DNA from: CAVRRZ01 sp963723745
GTDB lineage: Bacteria; Actinomycetota; Actinomycetes; Mycobacteriales; Geodermatophilaceae
Direction of reading: 5' to 3'
DNA length: 64,000 nucleotides
NCBI GenBank assembly: GCA_963723745.1
Contig: CAVRRZ010000001.1
Span: 1 to 64,000 of the forward strand
The position numbers and the translations under genes are program-made. Position 1 is the stretch's first letter, and each line of letters starts with the position of its first letter. This document shows, piece by piece, positions 1 through 9,128 of this stretch. The notes under the pieces are model-generated. The model was not told the origin of the DNA. It worked only from the letters and a program-made list of their open reading frames with translations, and did no database searches.

Positions 1-69
1 CGGGTCGTCGGTCACCTGGGTCATCCTGCCGGTCGCCAGATCGCGGCCGGTCGTGGGCGCGCTGCTCAT
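1..69 (-). CDS. Mce-associated protein, N-terminal fragment (cut by window edge)
   Basis: The ATG at 69 overlaps the mceF stop by four bases (ATGA), so this is the next gene of the mce operon. Only 23 codons (MSSAPTTGRDLA... onward) are visible and they contain no domain. By position after the sixth mce gene, families of Mce-associated membrane proteins are expected here; that is inference from operon order only. Confidence 0.5.
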   Translation of the reverse strand, partial: MSSAPTTGRDLATGRMTQVTDDP

Positions 70-1355
70 CCGACCACCCGCGAGATCGGGTTGGCGCTGA
101 GCAGGCCGCCGAGAAGCTCGTCGAGCACCGGCGGGAACTCCGGCAGCTCTCCGCCGGGCCGGGCCGGCGGCTCCTCGCCGCTGCCGCCCCCGACGCCGAC
201 GCCCCCGGACCGGCCGATGTTCTGCTCACCGCGGATGTTCGAACCGGTCTCGTCGACACCGTCCTCCGGCCGGGGGTCGCGGCCGTCGACCACCAGGCAC
301 TCGGGGCGGTCGGTGTCCAGGCCGGCGACGGCGCCCTCGCTGGGCAGCTGCGAGGTGGGGACGTAGCCGGTCGTGCAGGCGTGCGGCGCCTCGGGGTTGA
401 CCACGAAGCCGAAGTGCGAGCGCAGCATGCCGTCCTCGTCGCGGCGGACGACGGTGAACCCGCCGGAGACGACGTCGGGATAGGTGACCAGCATCTGCTC
501 GATGCCGTCCATCCGGGGCAGCTGCACCCGGTTGAGGATGTCGAGGTTGCGGACCAGCGAGCCCAGGCCCGGCCCGGCGTCGCGGACGAGCTCCTCGATC
601 GCCGCGCCGGCGTCGGGGGCGTTCACGAGCAGGCCGCGCAGCTCGGGGTCGACCTCGACCAGGGTGTCGCTGAGCAGCCGCAGGTCGGCGGCCCACTGCT
701 GGATGGCGCTGCGGCTGTCGCGCTGGGTGTCGAGCACCGTCTGGCCGTCGGTGATGAGGGCCAGCGTCTGCGGCAACGACTGCTCGGCGCGGGCCAGCAG
801 CAGGTCGCCGTTGTCGATCAGCCGGCCGAGGTCGTCGCCGGCGCCGGCGAAGGCCTGGCCGAGCTCGTCGACGACGATGGCCAGGTTCTCCTTGTCGATG
901 GAGTTGGCCAGCTCGTCGACGTTGAGCAGCAGCTGCTCGACCGGGATCGGGATCGCGGTGCGCTCCTGCGGGATGACCGCGCCCTCCTCCAGGTAGGGGC
1001 CGTCGGCGCGCTCCGGGCGCAGGTCGACGTACTGCTCCCCCACCGCGCTGCGATTGGCGACGACGGCCATGGCGTCGTCGGGGATCGGCTCGGCGTCCGG
1101 GTCGATCGTCATGACCACCCGCACCCCGTCGTCGACGAGCTCCATGTCGCTGACCCGGCCGACCCCGACCCCCCGGTAGGTGACCTCGGCGTTGACGAAG
1201 ATGCCACCGGAGTCCTCGAAGTCGGCGGCGACGTCGTAGCCGCTGCCCAGCAGGACGCGGTCCAGGCCGACGTAGTTGAAACCCAGGTAGCTGATGCCCA
1301 GCAGCGACAGCGCCACGAAGGCCAGTACCTGCAGCTTGGTCGTGCGCGTGATCAC
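66..1355 (-). CDS. mceF: MCE-family protein, sixth of the operon (MceF-like)
   Basis: Predicted cell-envelope substrate-binding subunit of an Mce lipid importer, 429 residues. A single N-terminal membrane segment (about residues 8-28) is followed by an MCE/MlaD domain with the typical sequence around 'VTYRGVGVGRV', then a long helical region and a Pro/Gly-rich tail. MCE domains form hexameric rings that carry lipid between membrane and envelope. I chose the GTG at 1355 because it makes a GTGA overlap with the preceding stop and places the hydrophobic segment directly at the N-terminus. The longer open frame upstream lies in the shadow of mceE. Confidence 0.88.
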   Translation of the reverse strand: MITRTTKLQVLAFVALSLLGISYLGFNYVGLDRVLLGSGYDVAADFEDSGGIFVNAEVTYRGVGVGRVSDMELVDDGVRVVMTIDPDAEPIPDDAMAVVANRSAVGEQYVDLRPERADGPYLEEGAVIPQERTAIPIPVEQLLLNVDELANSIDKENLAIVVDELGQAFAGAGDDLGRLIDNGDLLLARAEQSLPQTLALITDGQTVLDTQRDSRSAIQQWAADLRLLSDTLVEVDPELRGLLVNAPDAGAAIEELVRDAGPGLGSLVRNLDILNRVQLPRMDGIEQMLVTYPDVVSGGFTVVRRDEDGMLRSHFGFVVNPEAPHACTTGYVPTSQLPSEGAVAGLDTDRPECLVVDGRDPRPEDGVDETGSNIRGEQNIGRSGGVGVGGGSGEEPPARPGGELPEFPPVLDELLGGLLSANPISRVVG

Positions 1356-2623
1356 GGCCGGCCTCCCGGGACGAGGGGGATGCCGAGCAGGCCTTCGTCC
1401 TGTCCGACGTCGGGCAGCTGGTCGACCACGTCGGAGGGGAGCGGGATCAGGGGCTCGTTCTCGCCGTCGCCCTCGGAGACGTCGTCGGACCCCTCGTCGG
1501 GCGCGCGCCCGGACTCGGAGCCCTGGCTGCCGGGCACGCCGCACTCCTCGGGCACGTCCTCGGGTTCGAGCACCTCGAGCGAGCCCTCGGCCGGGTCGAT
1601 GACGTAGCGGCACAGGAGCGTGCTCAGGTCGAGGTCGACCGTGGCGGTCATGTTCGTGAACAGGCCGTAGCCGCCGGTCTGCGCCTTGCGGTAGTTCAGC
1701 GCGGTCAGGGAGCTGTCCGGGAACGGATAGGTGAGCAGCAGCTCCAGCGAGTTGGCGAGGTCCGGCCCGGCGGCGGCGAGCTGGCTCAGGATGGGCTGCA
1801 GCAGCCGCAGGTCCTCGACGGTGTTCTCGGCCGAGGCCTCGATGATCCGCGTACCGACGTCGCCGAGCCGCGCAAGGCTGTCGAGCATGTCGACCAGCAG
1901 GTCGCGCTGCTCGTTGATGACGTCGAGACCCGGGCCGATGGCGTCGAGGGCGTTCTCGATCGTCGCGGTGCGCTCGGCGAGCGTGGCGGCCAGCGCGTCG
2001 GCCGAGTCGAGCGCCCGCTGGATCTCGGCACGCTGCTCGTCGAGTCCGCCGATGAAGGTGTCCAGCTCGTCCAGGGTGTCCTTGAGCTCGGACTCCCGTC
2101 CCTCGAGGGCGTCGCCGAGCTCGCGGTGGATCGTCTGCAGCTGCGCCAGGCCGCCGCCGTTGAGCACCAGCGACATGGCGCCGAGCAGCTCCTCGACCTC
2201 CACGTTGCGGTTGGTGCGCTCGAGCGGGATCAGGGCGCCGTCGTCCAGGGTCCCCTGCGGCTCCTCGTTGCCCGGCGGCGCCAGCTCCACGAACTTCTCG
2301 CCCAGCAGCGAGGACTGCTGGATGGCCGCGACGGAGTTGGCGGGCAGGTCCACGTCGCCGTTGACGGCGATGGTGACGACGGCGGTCCAGTCCTCGCCGA
2401 GCTCGATGCCCTCGACCCGGCCCACCGGCACGTCGGCCACCCGGACACCGGACTGGGGCACCAGGTCCAGCACGTCGAGGAACTCGACCTGGACGGTGTA
2501 CGGGTCGTCGCCGAGGTCGGCCCCGCCGGGCAGGCCGAAGGAGTACGCGCCGCGGAAGCCGCAGCCGGAGAGCAGCGCCGCCGCCGAGGCCAGGGCCGCC
2601 AGCCGCATCGCCGGCCGGGTCAC
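1352..2623 (-). CDS. mceE: MCE-family lipoprotein (MceE-like)
   Basis: Fifth Mce subunit, 423 residues. The N-terminus has a lipoprotein signal ending in the lipobox LLSGC, as is usual for MceE members, so it should be lipid-anchored in the envelope. The MCE domain follows ('GVRVADVPVGRVEGIEL', about residues 55-75), then a long heptad-rich helical region and an acidic Ser/Gly/Glu-rich C-terminal stretch. The GTG at 2623 overlaps the mceD stop by four bases (GTGA); an ATG five codons downstream is an alternative. It is tightly coupled to its neighbours. Confidence 0.88.
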   Translation of the reverse strand: MTRPAMRLAALASAAALLSGCGFRGAYSFGLPGGADLGDDPYTVQVEFLDVLDLVPQSGVRVADVPVGRVEGIELGEDWTAVVTIAVNGDVDLPANSVAAIQQSSLLGEKFVELAPPGNEEPQGTLDDGALIPLERTNRNVEVEELLGAMSLVLNGGGLAQLQTIHRELGDALEGRESELKDTLDELDTFIGGLDEQRAEIQRALDSADALAATLAERTATIENALDAIGPGLDVINEQRDLLVDMLDSLARLGDVGTRIIEASAENTVEDLRLLQPILSQLAAAGPDLANSLELLLTYPFPDSSLTALNYRKAQTGGYGLFTNMTATVDLDLSTLLCRYVIDPAEGSLEVLEPEDVPEECGVPGSQGSESGRAPDEGSDDVSEGDGENEPLIPLPSDVVDQLPDVGQDEGLLGIPLVPGGRP

Positions 2624-3885
2624 GACGCACTCCCGACGGGCGGCAGACCGATGATCGTCCCGCCACCGCCGCCGCCCCCGGGCGGTGCGCCGCCGAAGAT
2701 CTCCTGCCACAGCTGGTCGAGGTCCCGGACGCCGTCGCCGTCGAGGTCGTCGGGTGAGCCGTCGGCGTCGGCGTCACCGGACAGCAGCCGCGCGCAGATC
2801 GACTCGGTCGTCGTCTCCAGGGAGGGGATCTCGTCACCCGGCAGCACCTCGTCGAGGTCCACGGGGATCGGCAGGTCCTCGGGCTGGATCCGGCCGAGCT
2901 GGGCGAGCACCGCGCAGACCAGCAGCTCGGGGTTCTGCGAGGCGACGCCGTTGTCGCGGGTGTCGAGCGTGCCGTAGTCGGGGTTGTAGGCGCGGGCCAG
3001 GTTGCCCAGCGCGGCGGGGGCCACCTCGAGCACCTCGGCGAGCGCGGCGCGCTGCTGCACCAGGGCCAGGGTGACGTCGGCGAGCCGGCCGACGTTGGTG
3101 TCGAGCAGCGCCGTGTTGTCTTCGATGAAGCGGGCGACGTCGGCCAGCGCCGAGGACAGCAGCGTGATGGCGTCTGCCAGGTCCTCGCGCTCCCCCTCGA
3201 GCTGGGCCATCACCGCGGCCATGTTGTCGTTGAACCGGCCGACCTGCGCGTCGATGGTGGCCAGCGCCGTGGTGAACGTCTGCAGGTTGTCCAGCGACCC
3301 GAACAGGTCGTCCCGGTTCTCCGCGAGGGTGCGGACCGCCTGGGAGAAGCCGGTCAGCGTGCGGTTCATCAGCTCCCCGTTGCCCTCGAGGTTGGCCGCA
3401 CCGACGTCGACGAGGTCCGACAACGCCCCGTTCGCGTTGGCCCCGTCCGGGCCGAGTGCGGCCGCCAGCTCGTCCAGGGCGCTGTAGACCTGGTCGAGCT
3501 CGACCGGCGTGGCCGTGCGCTCCAGCGGCACCTCCGCGCCGTCCTGCATCGTCTCTCCGCCGGCGTAGACCGGCGCGAACTGGACATAGCGGTCGGAGAC
3601 CAGCGAGGGCGCGAGGACGACGGCCGCGGCGTCGGCCGGGACGTCGTAGTCCTCGTCGATCACCATCTGGACCCGCACCCGGTCGCCCAGCGGCAGCACG
3701 TCGGTCACCTCGCCGACTGCGATGCCGAGGATGCGGACGTCGGAGCCGGCGTACAGGCCCACCGTCTGCTCGAACCAGGCCGTCACGCGGTACTGGCCGG
3801 CCGGCTTGAGCACCGTCCACCCCAGGGCGGCGAGCAGCACCAGGGACGCGGCCGTCGCCACGCCTCGCTGCAGGCTTCCACTCAT
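2620..3885 (-). CDS. mceD: MCE-family protein (MceD-like)
   Basis: Fourth Mce subunit, 421 residues, with one N-terminal membrane segment (about 10-28) and an MCE domain ('GSDVRILGIAVGEVTDV', about 48-64). A long alpha-helical region follows. The C-terminus is Asp-rich ('DADADGSPDDLDGDGVRDLD'), resembling a calcium-binding thrombospondin type-3-like loop, and ends in a run of glycines. The ATG overlaps the mceC stop by one base (TGATG). The acidic loop is a visible oddity; calcium binding is only inference. Confidence 0.87.
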   Translation of the reverse strand: MSGSLQRGVATAASLVLLAALGWTVLKPAGQYRVTAWFEQTVGLYAGSDVRILGIAVGEVTDVLPLGDRVRVQMVIDEDYDVPADAAAVVLAPSLVSDRYVQFAPVYAGGETMQDGAEVPLERTATPVELDQVYSALDELAAALGPDGANANGALSDLVDVGAANLEGNGELMNRTLTGFSQAVRTLAENRDDLFGSLDNLQTFTTALATIDAQVGRFNDNMAAVMAQLEGEREDLADAITLLSSALADVARFIEDNTALLDTNVGRLADVTLALVQQRAALAEVLEVAPAALGNLARAYNPDYGTLDTRDNGVASQNPELLVCAVLAQLGRIQPEDLPIPVDLDEVLPGDEIPSLETTTESICARLLSGDADADGSPDDLDGDGVRDLDQLWQEIFGGAPPGGGGGGGTIIGLPPVGSAS

Positions 3886-4904
3886 CAGTTCGCACCCCCC
3901 GTGCAGCCGACGCCCGGCGCGGTCTCGACCTCGGCGCAGAGCACCGAGCCCAGCGTCGTGGGCAGCAGGTCGTTGACGAAGCTGTCGAACCAGCGGCCGG
4001 TGCCGAGGGTGTTGGTGAAGACCCGGACGAACGGCGCCAGGTTGTTGACCGTCTGGCTCAGCGCGGCCCGGTTGCGGGACAGGATGTCGGTGACCGTCGA
4101 CAGCTGCTGCAGCGCCGGCGTGAGCGCCTCTCGGTTGTCGGCGACCAGGCCGGACAGCTGGCGGCTGAGCTCCTGGGTGCTGTCGAGGATCGCGTCGATG
4201 AGCTCGCGCCGCTCCTGCACCTCGGTCAGCAGGACGTTGGAGTCCTCGATCAGCCGGGTGAACTCACCGTTGCGGTCGGCGAGCACGTCGGTGACCGTGC
4301 GCGTGGCGCCGAGGAGCTCGCGCAGCTGCGCGTCGCGGGAGGCGATGGTGTCCGACAGTCGGGCCAGGCCCTGCAGGGACGCACGCACCTCGTCCGGGGT
4401 GTCCCGGAACGTCTCGGCGAGGACCTCGAAGGAGCTGGCCATCTGCGCGGTGTCGATCTCGTCGATCGTCGTCGACAGGTCGGCGAAGGCCTCGACGACG
4501 TCGTACGGCGACGCCGTCCGGTCCAGCGGTATCCGCTCGTCGGGGTCGAGTTCCTGACCGCCGCGGGGCACGAGGGCGAGGAACTTGGCGCCCAGCACGG
4601 TCTCGATCTTGATCGCGGCCTCGGACCGGTCGCCGATGAAGGCGTCCTTCACCCGGAACTCGACGGTGACGGCGCCGTCCTCCAGCGACAGCGACTCGAC
4701 CTGGCCCACCTTGACGCCGGCGATGCGCACCGGGTCGTCGGGCTGGAGCCCCGCGGCCTCGGAGAACTGCGCCTTGTACACGGTTCCGCCGCCGATCAGG
4801 GGCAGGTTCTGCGCATTGAAGGCCATGAAGACCAGCGCAGCGATGACCGCCAGGCTGACGGCACCGATGACGACCGGGTTGCGGTCACGGAACGGGCGGG
4901 CCAT
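3885..4904 (-). CDS. mceC: MCE-family protein (MceC-like)
   Basis: Third Mce subunit, 339 residues. The N-terminus 'MARPFRDRNPVVIGAVSLAV' gives a short basic stretch and one membrane segment, followed by an MCE domain ('DDPVRIAGVKVGQVESL') and a helical repeat region. It ends in 'GVGCTGGAN'. The ATG at 4904 overlaps the preceding stop (TGATG), which fixes the start; the longer open frame upstream is the out-of-frame end of mceB. Expected to assemble with the other five Mce proteins in the envelope. Confidence 0.88.
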   Translation of the reverse strand: MARPFRDRNPVVIGAVSLAVIAALVFMAFNAQNLPLIGGGTVYKAQFSEAAGLQPDDPVRIAGVKVGQVESLSLEDGAVTVEFRVKDAFIGDRSEAAIKIETVLGAKFLALVPRGGQELDPDERIPLDRTASPYDVVEAFADLSTTIDEIDTAQMASSFEVLAETFRDTPDEVRASLQGLARLSDTIASRDAQLRELLGATRTVTDVLADRNGEFTRLIEDSNVLLTEVQERRELIDAILDSTQELSRQLSGLVADNREALTPALQQLSTVTDILSRNRAALSQTVNNLAPFVRVFTNTLGTGRWFDSFVNDLLPTTLGSVLCAEVETAPGVGCTGGAN

Positions 4905-5986
4905 CAGCTGCACCCCGGCTGGTTCGTCGGGTTCGAGGGGGCGGTCACTGCGTTCTCCTCGGTGACCACCTCGCCGTCCTCGTTCACCGACGTCGTCGGC
5001 GGCAGCGTGACGGTGCCGTTCTGGTTGCACATGAAGAAGTTGAACCAGCTGCCGTTGACGGCGGTACGGGTGATCAGGTCGATCTTGGTGGGGGCGAGCC
5101 GCAGGAACTCCTCGACGACGTCGCCGCTGTCGGCGAGGTTGCCGGCCAGGGCGCCCAGCGCCTCGATGTCGGCCTCGAGCGGCGGTCGCGCCTGCTCGAG
5201 CAGGCCGCTGGTGGCCACAGCGAGGGTGTCGATGGTCTGCAGGGAGTCGAAGATGGCGTCCCGGTCCTGGGCCAGGCCCGTGACGAACTCCTGCAGGCTC
5301 ACCACCAGGTCCGACAGCTGCTGGTCGCGCGCCGCGACGGTGCTCATGACCGTGGTCAGGTTGTCGATGACACTGCCGATCACGGCGTCCTTGTCCGCCA
5401 GCGAGTCGGTGAGCGACGCGACGTGCCGCAGGAGGCTCTGGACCGTGCCGGCCTCGCCCTGGAAGACCTGGATGATCTCGTAGGACACCCGGTTCATGTC
5501 GGCCGGCGACAGGGCCTGAAGCAGCGGCTGGAACCCGCCGAACAGCGTGGTCAGGTCCAGGGCGGGCGTGGTCTGGGCGAGCGGGATGAGGGCGTTCTCC
5601 TCGAGGGTGCGGCCGGCCGACCCCTCCCCCTCGGTGAGCGCGATGTAGCGCTGCCCGACGAGGTTGCGGTACCGGATCTTGGCCTGGACCGTGCCGGGCA
5701 GCGGCACGTCGGCGTCGACCTCGAAGGCCACCTCGGCGACGGGCTCCTCGGTCGCGTCGGTGAGGCCGATCGCGGTCACCTGCCCGACCCGGACGCCGGC
5801 GATGCGCACCTCGTCGCCCTCCACCAGGCCGGCGGCGTCGCTGAACTCGGCCCGGTAGGTGAGCTGCTCGCCGTACCCGGCGTTGGTGATCGTGCTGATC
5901 AGCACGTAGCTGGCCAGGACGGTGACCAGCCCGAAGGCGATCAGCTTGGTGATCGGCGCGGCCAGGCCGCGGAACTGCCCCGTCAC
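4904..5986 (-). CDS. mceB: MCE-family protein (MceB-like)
   Basis: Second Mce subunit, 360 residues: N-terminal membrane segment (about 16-35), MCE domain containing 'GDEVRIAGVRVGQVTAI', then a long helical domain and a short C-terminal tail with Cys pairs ('FFMCNQNGT', 'QPGCS'). The GTG at 5986 makes a GTGA overlap with the mceA stop and gives the expected domain start; the open frame extends further upstream but there only mirrors mceA. Confidence 0.88.
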   Translation of the reverse strand: MTGQFRGLAAPITKLIAFGLVTVLASYVLISTITNAGYGEQLTYRAEFSDAAGLVEGDEVRIAGVRVGQVTAIGLTDATEEPVAEVAFEVDADVPLPGTVQAKIRYRNLVGQRYIALTEGEGSAGRTLEENALIPLAQTTPALDLTTLFGGFQPLLQALSPADMNRVSYEIIQVFQGEAGTVQSLLRHVASLTDSLADKDAVIGSVIDNLTTVMSTVAARDQQLSDLVVSLQEFVTGLAQDRDAIFDSLQTIDTLAVATSGLLEQARPPLEADIEALGALAGNLADSGDVVEEFLRLAPTKIDLITRTAVNGSWFNFFMCNQNGTVTLPPTTSVNEDGEVVTEENAVTAPSNPTNQPGCS

Positions 5987-7359
5987 CGGAACATCACCTG
6001 GTTCCCCCGCAGCAGCGGCGCCAGGGTGGCCGCCGAGAGGTCGGAGACCTCTCCGGGCTCGGTTCCGGTCTGGTAACCGATGATGCTGCGCACGAAGTCC
6101 AGTTCCGCCGTCGATCCGGCCAGTGATCTCGGTATCGCCTGGCCCGCGGTGGCGGTGACGCCCGGGGACGGCTCCTGCGGGGATGCGGAGTCCTCGTAGC
6201 ACCACGGCTCGCGGTTGAACGACGACTCCGGGGACTCGATACCGTCCCGCGGGGGGTTGGGGCAGTAGTACTCGCCGTCCTGCGCGGCGGCCTGCATCTG
6301 GTCGATGTTCAGCAGGCCCCGGCAGTCCGGCCCGGACTCGTCCAGGTACGCGGGTTGGTCCCCGGGGGCGTAGCCGTTGCGCGACGGGACGACGAAGGAG
6401 ATGTTCAGGTTCAGCGCCGGGTCGCCGTCGGCGCCGAAGCTCTCGCCGATCAGCGGTCCGGAGCGGGCCAGGCCCTCGAGCAGACACGGGTAGACCGGCG
6501 AGTACTCGGCGAACAGTCCCAGCAGCGGGCGGGACGTCTCGGCCAGCGAGATGAGGTTCTGCTCGTTGGTCTCGAGGAACCCGGCGGTCACGTCCGCCGA
6601 GCTCGCGCCGACGGTGAAGGTCCGGCGCAGCTGCTCCGACTGGTCCACGATGGTCGTGTTGACGATCGCCAGGTTGTCCAGCACCGCGAGCAGGTCGTCC
6701 GCGGCCGACTCGTAGGTGTCGGCGAAGTCGGCGAGGCCGGAGATGTCGGCCTGCAGCTCGGGCATCACCGTGTTGATCTCGCCGAAGTAGTTCCCCGTCG
6801 AGACCAGGTTCTCCCCCAGCGAGTCGCCGCGGCCGCGCAGCGCCTCGGCGACCGCACCGAGGGTGTACGCCAGGTCCTGCGGCGGTACGGCCTGCAGCAG
6901 CGGCAGCAGGTCGTCGATGACCCGCTGGAGCTCGATGGCGTTCTCGGTGCGGTCCTGGCCGATGACGTCGCCGGCCGCGAGCCGTTCGGACGCCGGCTGC
7001 TCGGGCAGCTGCAGCGCGACGAAGCGCTCGCCGAACAGGGTCTTGGGCAGCAGCCGGGCGCTGACGTCGGCGGGGATCTGGTCGAGGTGCTCCGGGCTGA
7101 TTGCCAGCTGGATGGTCGCCCCCTCGGCGGAGGCGTCGATCTCGCGCACCTCGCCCACGATCACCCCGCGCACCTTGACGTCCGAGGCCTCCTGCAGCTG
7201 GTTGCCGACGGTGTCGGTCTCCAGCGTCACCATCGCCACGTCGGTGAACGCCTTGTTGTAGACCGCGACGGCCAGGCCGAGCAGCAGGGACAGGACGACG
7301 AGGAACGCCAGGCCCTGCAGCCGCCGGCGGATCCGCCGTCCTCTGGTGGTGGTCGTCAT
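5983..7359 (-). CDS. mceA: MCE-family protein (MceA-like)
   Basis: First Mce subunit, 458 residues. A basic N-terminus (RGRRIRRRLQ) and one membrane segment (about 14-34) precede the MCE domain ('ASDVKVRGVIVGEVREI', about 58-74). A long helical region and a Cys-containing C-terminal domain follow ('GPDCRGLLNID', 'EYYCPNPP', 'EPWCYEDS'), typical for MceA members. The ATG at 7359 overlaps the stop of a short bridge ORF (ATGA), so mceA may be translationally coupled to yrbEB through it. Confidence 0.9.
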   Translation of the reverse strand: MTTTTRGRRIRRRLQGLAFLVVLSLLLGLAVAVYNKAFTDVAMVTLETDTVGNQLQEASDVKVRGVIVGEVREIDASAEGATIQLAISPEHLDQIPADVSARLLPKTLFGERFVALQLPEQPASERLAAGDVIGQDRTENAIELQRVIDDLLPLLQAVPPQDLAYTLGAVAEALRGRGDSLGENLVSTGNYFGEINTVMPELQADISGLADFADTYESAADDLLAVLDNLAIVNTTIVDQSEQLRRTFTVGASSADVTAGFLETNEQNLISLAETSRPLLGLFAEYSPVYPCLLEGLARSGPLIGESFGADGDPALNLNISFVVPSRNGYAPGDQPAYLDESGPDCRGLLNIDQMQAAAQDGEYYCPNPPRDGIESPESSFNREPWCYEDSASPQEPSPGVTATAGQAIPRSLAGSTAELDFVRSIIGYQTGTEPGEVSDLSAATLAPLLRGNQVMFR

Positions 7360-7448
7360 CTCTGCTCGACTCCGGACTCGATCCGCTCCTCGGTCGCTGG
7401 CGCTCCCTGCGATGCTCCCTCGCCCGTCGTTCTCGGCATCGCCCTCAC
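7356..7448 (-). CDS. 30-residue bridge ORF between yrbEB and mceA
   Basis: This small frame fills the 85-base gap exactly. Its GTG (7448) overlaps the yrbEB stop as GTGA, and its TGA overlaps the mceA start as ATGA. The peptide contains 'TTGEGASQG' and 'TEERIESGVEQ', both recurring in the bridge ORF between nuoB and nuoC. No domain is recognised. It may serve mainly to carry ribosomes across the gap (termination-reinitiation) rather than make a stable peptide. At this GC content an open frame of 30 codons is common by chance; the double overlap and the paralogue are what support it. Confidence 0.4.
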   Translation of the reverse strand: MRAMPRTTGEGASQGAPATEERIESGVEQR

Positions 7449-8314
7449 CCCGCGATCCGCACGGTCGTCGTCGAGCCCCAGATCGCCAGGGACAGGAACA
7501 GGTCGATGATGTTGATGGCCACGATCGAGAACCGCACCGCGCGGCCGACCGCCAGGCCGACGCCCGCCGGGCCACCGGTTGCGCGGTAGCCGTAGTAGCA
7601 GTGGGTCAGGATGATCACGACCGCGAACACCAGCACCTTGAGGAACGACCAGAGGACGTCCTCGGGTGGCAGGAACAGGTTGAAGTAGTGGTCGTAGACG
7701 CCCGGTGACTGCCCGTACGCCTGCGTCGCGATGGTCCGCGTGGCGAAGTAGCTGGTCAGCAGCCCGATCACGTAGAGCGGGATGACGGCGATGAAACCGG
7801 CGATGATGCGGGTGGTCACCAGGAACGGCAACGAGGGCACGCCCATCACCTCGAGGGCGTCGATCTCCTCGTTGATCCGCATGGCGCCGATCTGGGCGGT
7901 GAACCCGCACCCGACGGTCGCCGACAGCGCCAGGCCGGCCACCAGCGGCGCGATCTCGCGGGTGTTGAAGTAGGCCGAGAGGAAGCCGGTGAAGGCCGAC
8001 GTCCCGAGCTGGTCGAGCGCGGCGTAGCCCTGCAGGCCGACCTCGGTGCCGGTGAAGAACGACAGGAAGGCGATGACGCCCACGGTGCCGCCGATGACGG
8101 CGAGCGCGCCGGTGCCGAAGGTGACCTCGGCCAGCAGCCGCATGACCTCCTTCTTGTAGCGGCGCAGGGTGCGGGGGGTCCAGCCCAGCGCGCGGCCGTA
8201 GAAGGTCAGCTGGTCGCCGAGGTCCTCGAGGGTGTTCATGGGTGTGCCGTAGAGACGGCGGCGCAGCCGGCGGGCACCGACCTTGATGCGGTCCGTGGGT
8301 GAGAGAAGAGCCAT
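7445..8314 (-). CDS. yrbEB: MlaE/YrbE-family permease B of Mce transporter
   Basis: Permease half of the Mce lipid ABC transporter, 289 residues, inner membrane. It has an N-terminal amphipathic region then about five hydrophobic segments, and carries the MlaE signature around 'MRINEEIDALEVMGVPSLPFLVTTR'-type sequence (Glu-Glu-Ile-Asp-Ala-Leu-Glu-Val-Met-Gly). Starts one base after the yrbEA stop. Works with YrbEA and the ATPase at 9125-10303. Confidence 0.93.
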   Translation of the reverse strand: MALLSPTDRIKVGARRLRRRLYGTPMNTLEDLGDQLTFYGRALGWTPRTLRRYKKEVMRLLAEVTFGTGALAVIGGTVGVIAFLSFFTGTEVGLQGYAALDQLGTSAFTGFLSAYFNTREIAPLVAGLALSATVGCGFTAQIGAMRINEEIDALEVMGVPSLPFLVTTRIIAGFIAVIPLYVIGLLTSYFATRTIATQAYGQSPGVYDHYFNLFLPPEDVLWSFLKVLVFAVVIILTHCYYGYRATGGPAGVGLAVGRAVRFSIVAINIIDLFLSLAIWGSTTTVRIAG

Positions 8315-8315
8315 G

Positions 8316-9128
8316 TCACTGACCCTTCGGCGGGACGAGCTGGAAGTAGATCGCGGTGAGGACGAAGTTGACCGCGAACAGCAGCAGGAAGGTGATGACC
8401 ACCGACTGGTTCACCGCGTCGCCGACGCCCTTGGGCCCACCTCCGGCGTTGAGTCCCTTGTAGGACGCGACGATCCCCGCGATCAGCCCGAAGATCAGCG
8501 CTTTTATCTCCCCCGACCAGAAGTCCTCGATCTGGGCCAGCGCACTGAACGAGGCCAGGTAGGCCCCCGGTGTGCCGCCCTGGAGGACGACGTTGAAGAA
8601 GTAGCCACCCGCGACGCCGACCACGCTGACCAGGCCGTTGAGCAGGACGGCGACCACCATCGCGCCGAGGACGCGGGGCACGACCAGGCGCTGGATCGGG
8701 CTGATGCCCAGCACTTCCATCGCGTCGATCTCGTCGCGGATCTTGCGGGCACCGAGGTCGGCGCAGATCGCCGACCCGCCCGCTCCGGCGATGAGCAACG
8801 CGGTCACGATCGGGGCCGCCTCACGGAGGACGGCGAGCACCGAGGCCGAGCCGGTGAAGCTCTGCGCCCCCAGCTGGCGGGTCAACGACCCCAACTGCAG
8901 CGCGATGACCGCGCCGAACGGGATGGCGACCAGCGCGGTCGGGATGATCGTGACGCTGGCGATGAACCATGTCTGCTGGACGAACTCGCGGACCTGGAAC
9001 GGCCGCTTCGGCAGCGCCCGGACGACGTCGAGCGCGAACGCGAACAGGTTGCCGCTGGCCTTCAGCGGCCGTGTCGGGGAGAACCGGCCGTCGAAGAGCC
9101 CGGGGGCCTTCGGGTCGGGACCGCTCAT
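8316..9128 (-). CDS. yrbEA: MlaE/YrbE-family permease A of Mce transporter
   Basis: Second permease subunit, 270 residues, with five to six membrane segments and the family hallmark 'IRDEIDAMEVLGISPIQRLV' (about residues 138-157). Glycine-rich loops ('AGAGGSAICADLG') precede it. The ATG overlaps the stop of the ATPase gene by four bases (ATGA). Paralogous to yrbEB; such permeases are normally paired as a heterodimer in actinobacterial mce operons. Confidence 0.93.
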   Translation of the reverse strand: MSGPDPKAPGLFDGRFSPTRPLKASGNLFAFALDVVRALPKRPFQVREFVQQTWFIASVTIIPTALVAIPFGAVIALQLGSLTRQLGAQSFTGSASVLAVLREAAPIVTALLIAGAGGSAICADLGARKIRDEIDAMEVLGISPIQRLVVPRVLGAMVVAVLLNGLVSVVGVAGGYFFNVVLQGGTPGAYLASFSALAQIEDFWSGEIKALIFGLIAGIVASYKGLNAGGGPKGVGDAVNQSVVITFLLLFAVNFVLTAIYFQLVPPKGQ

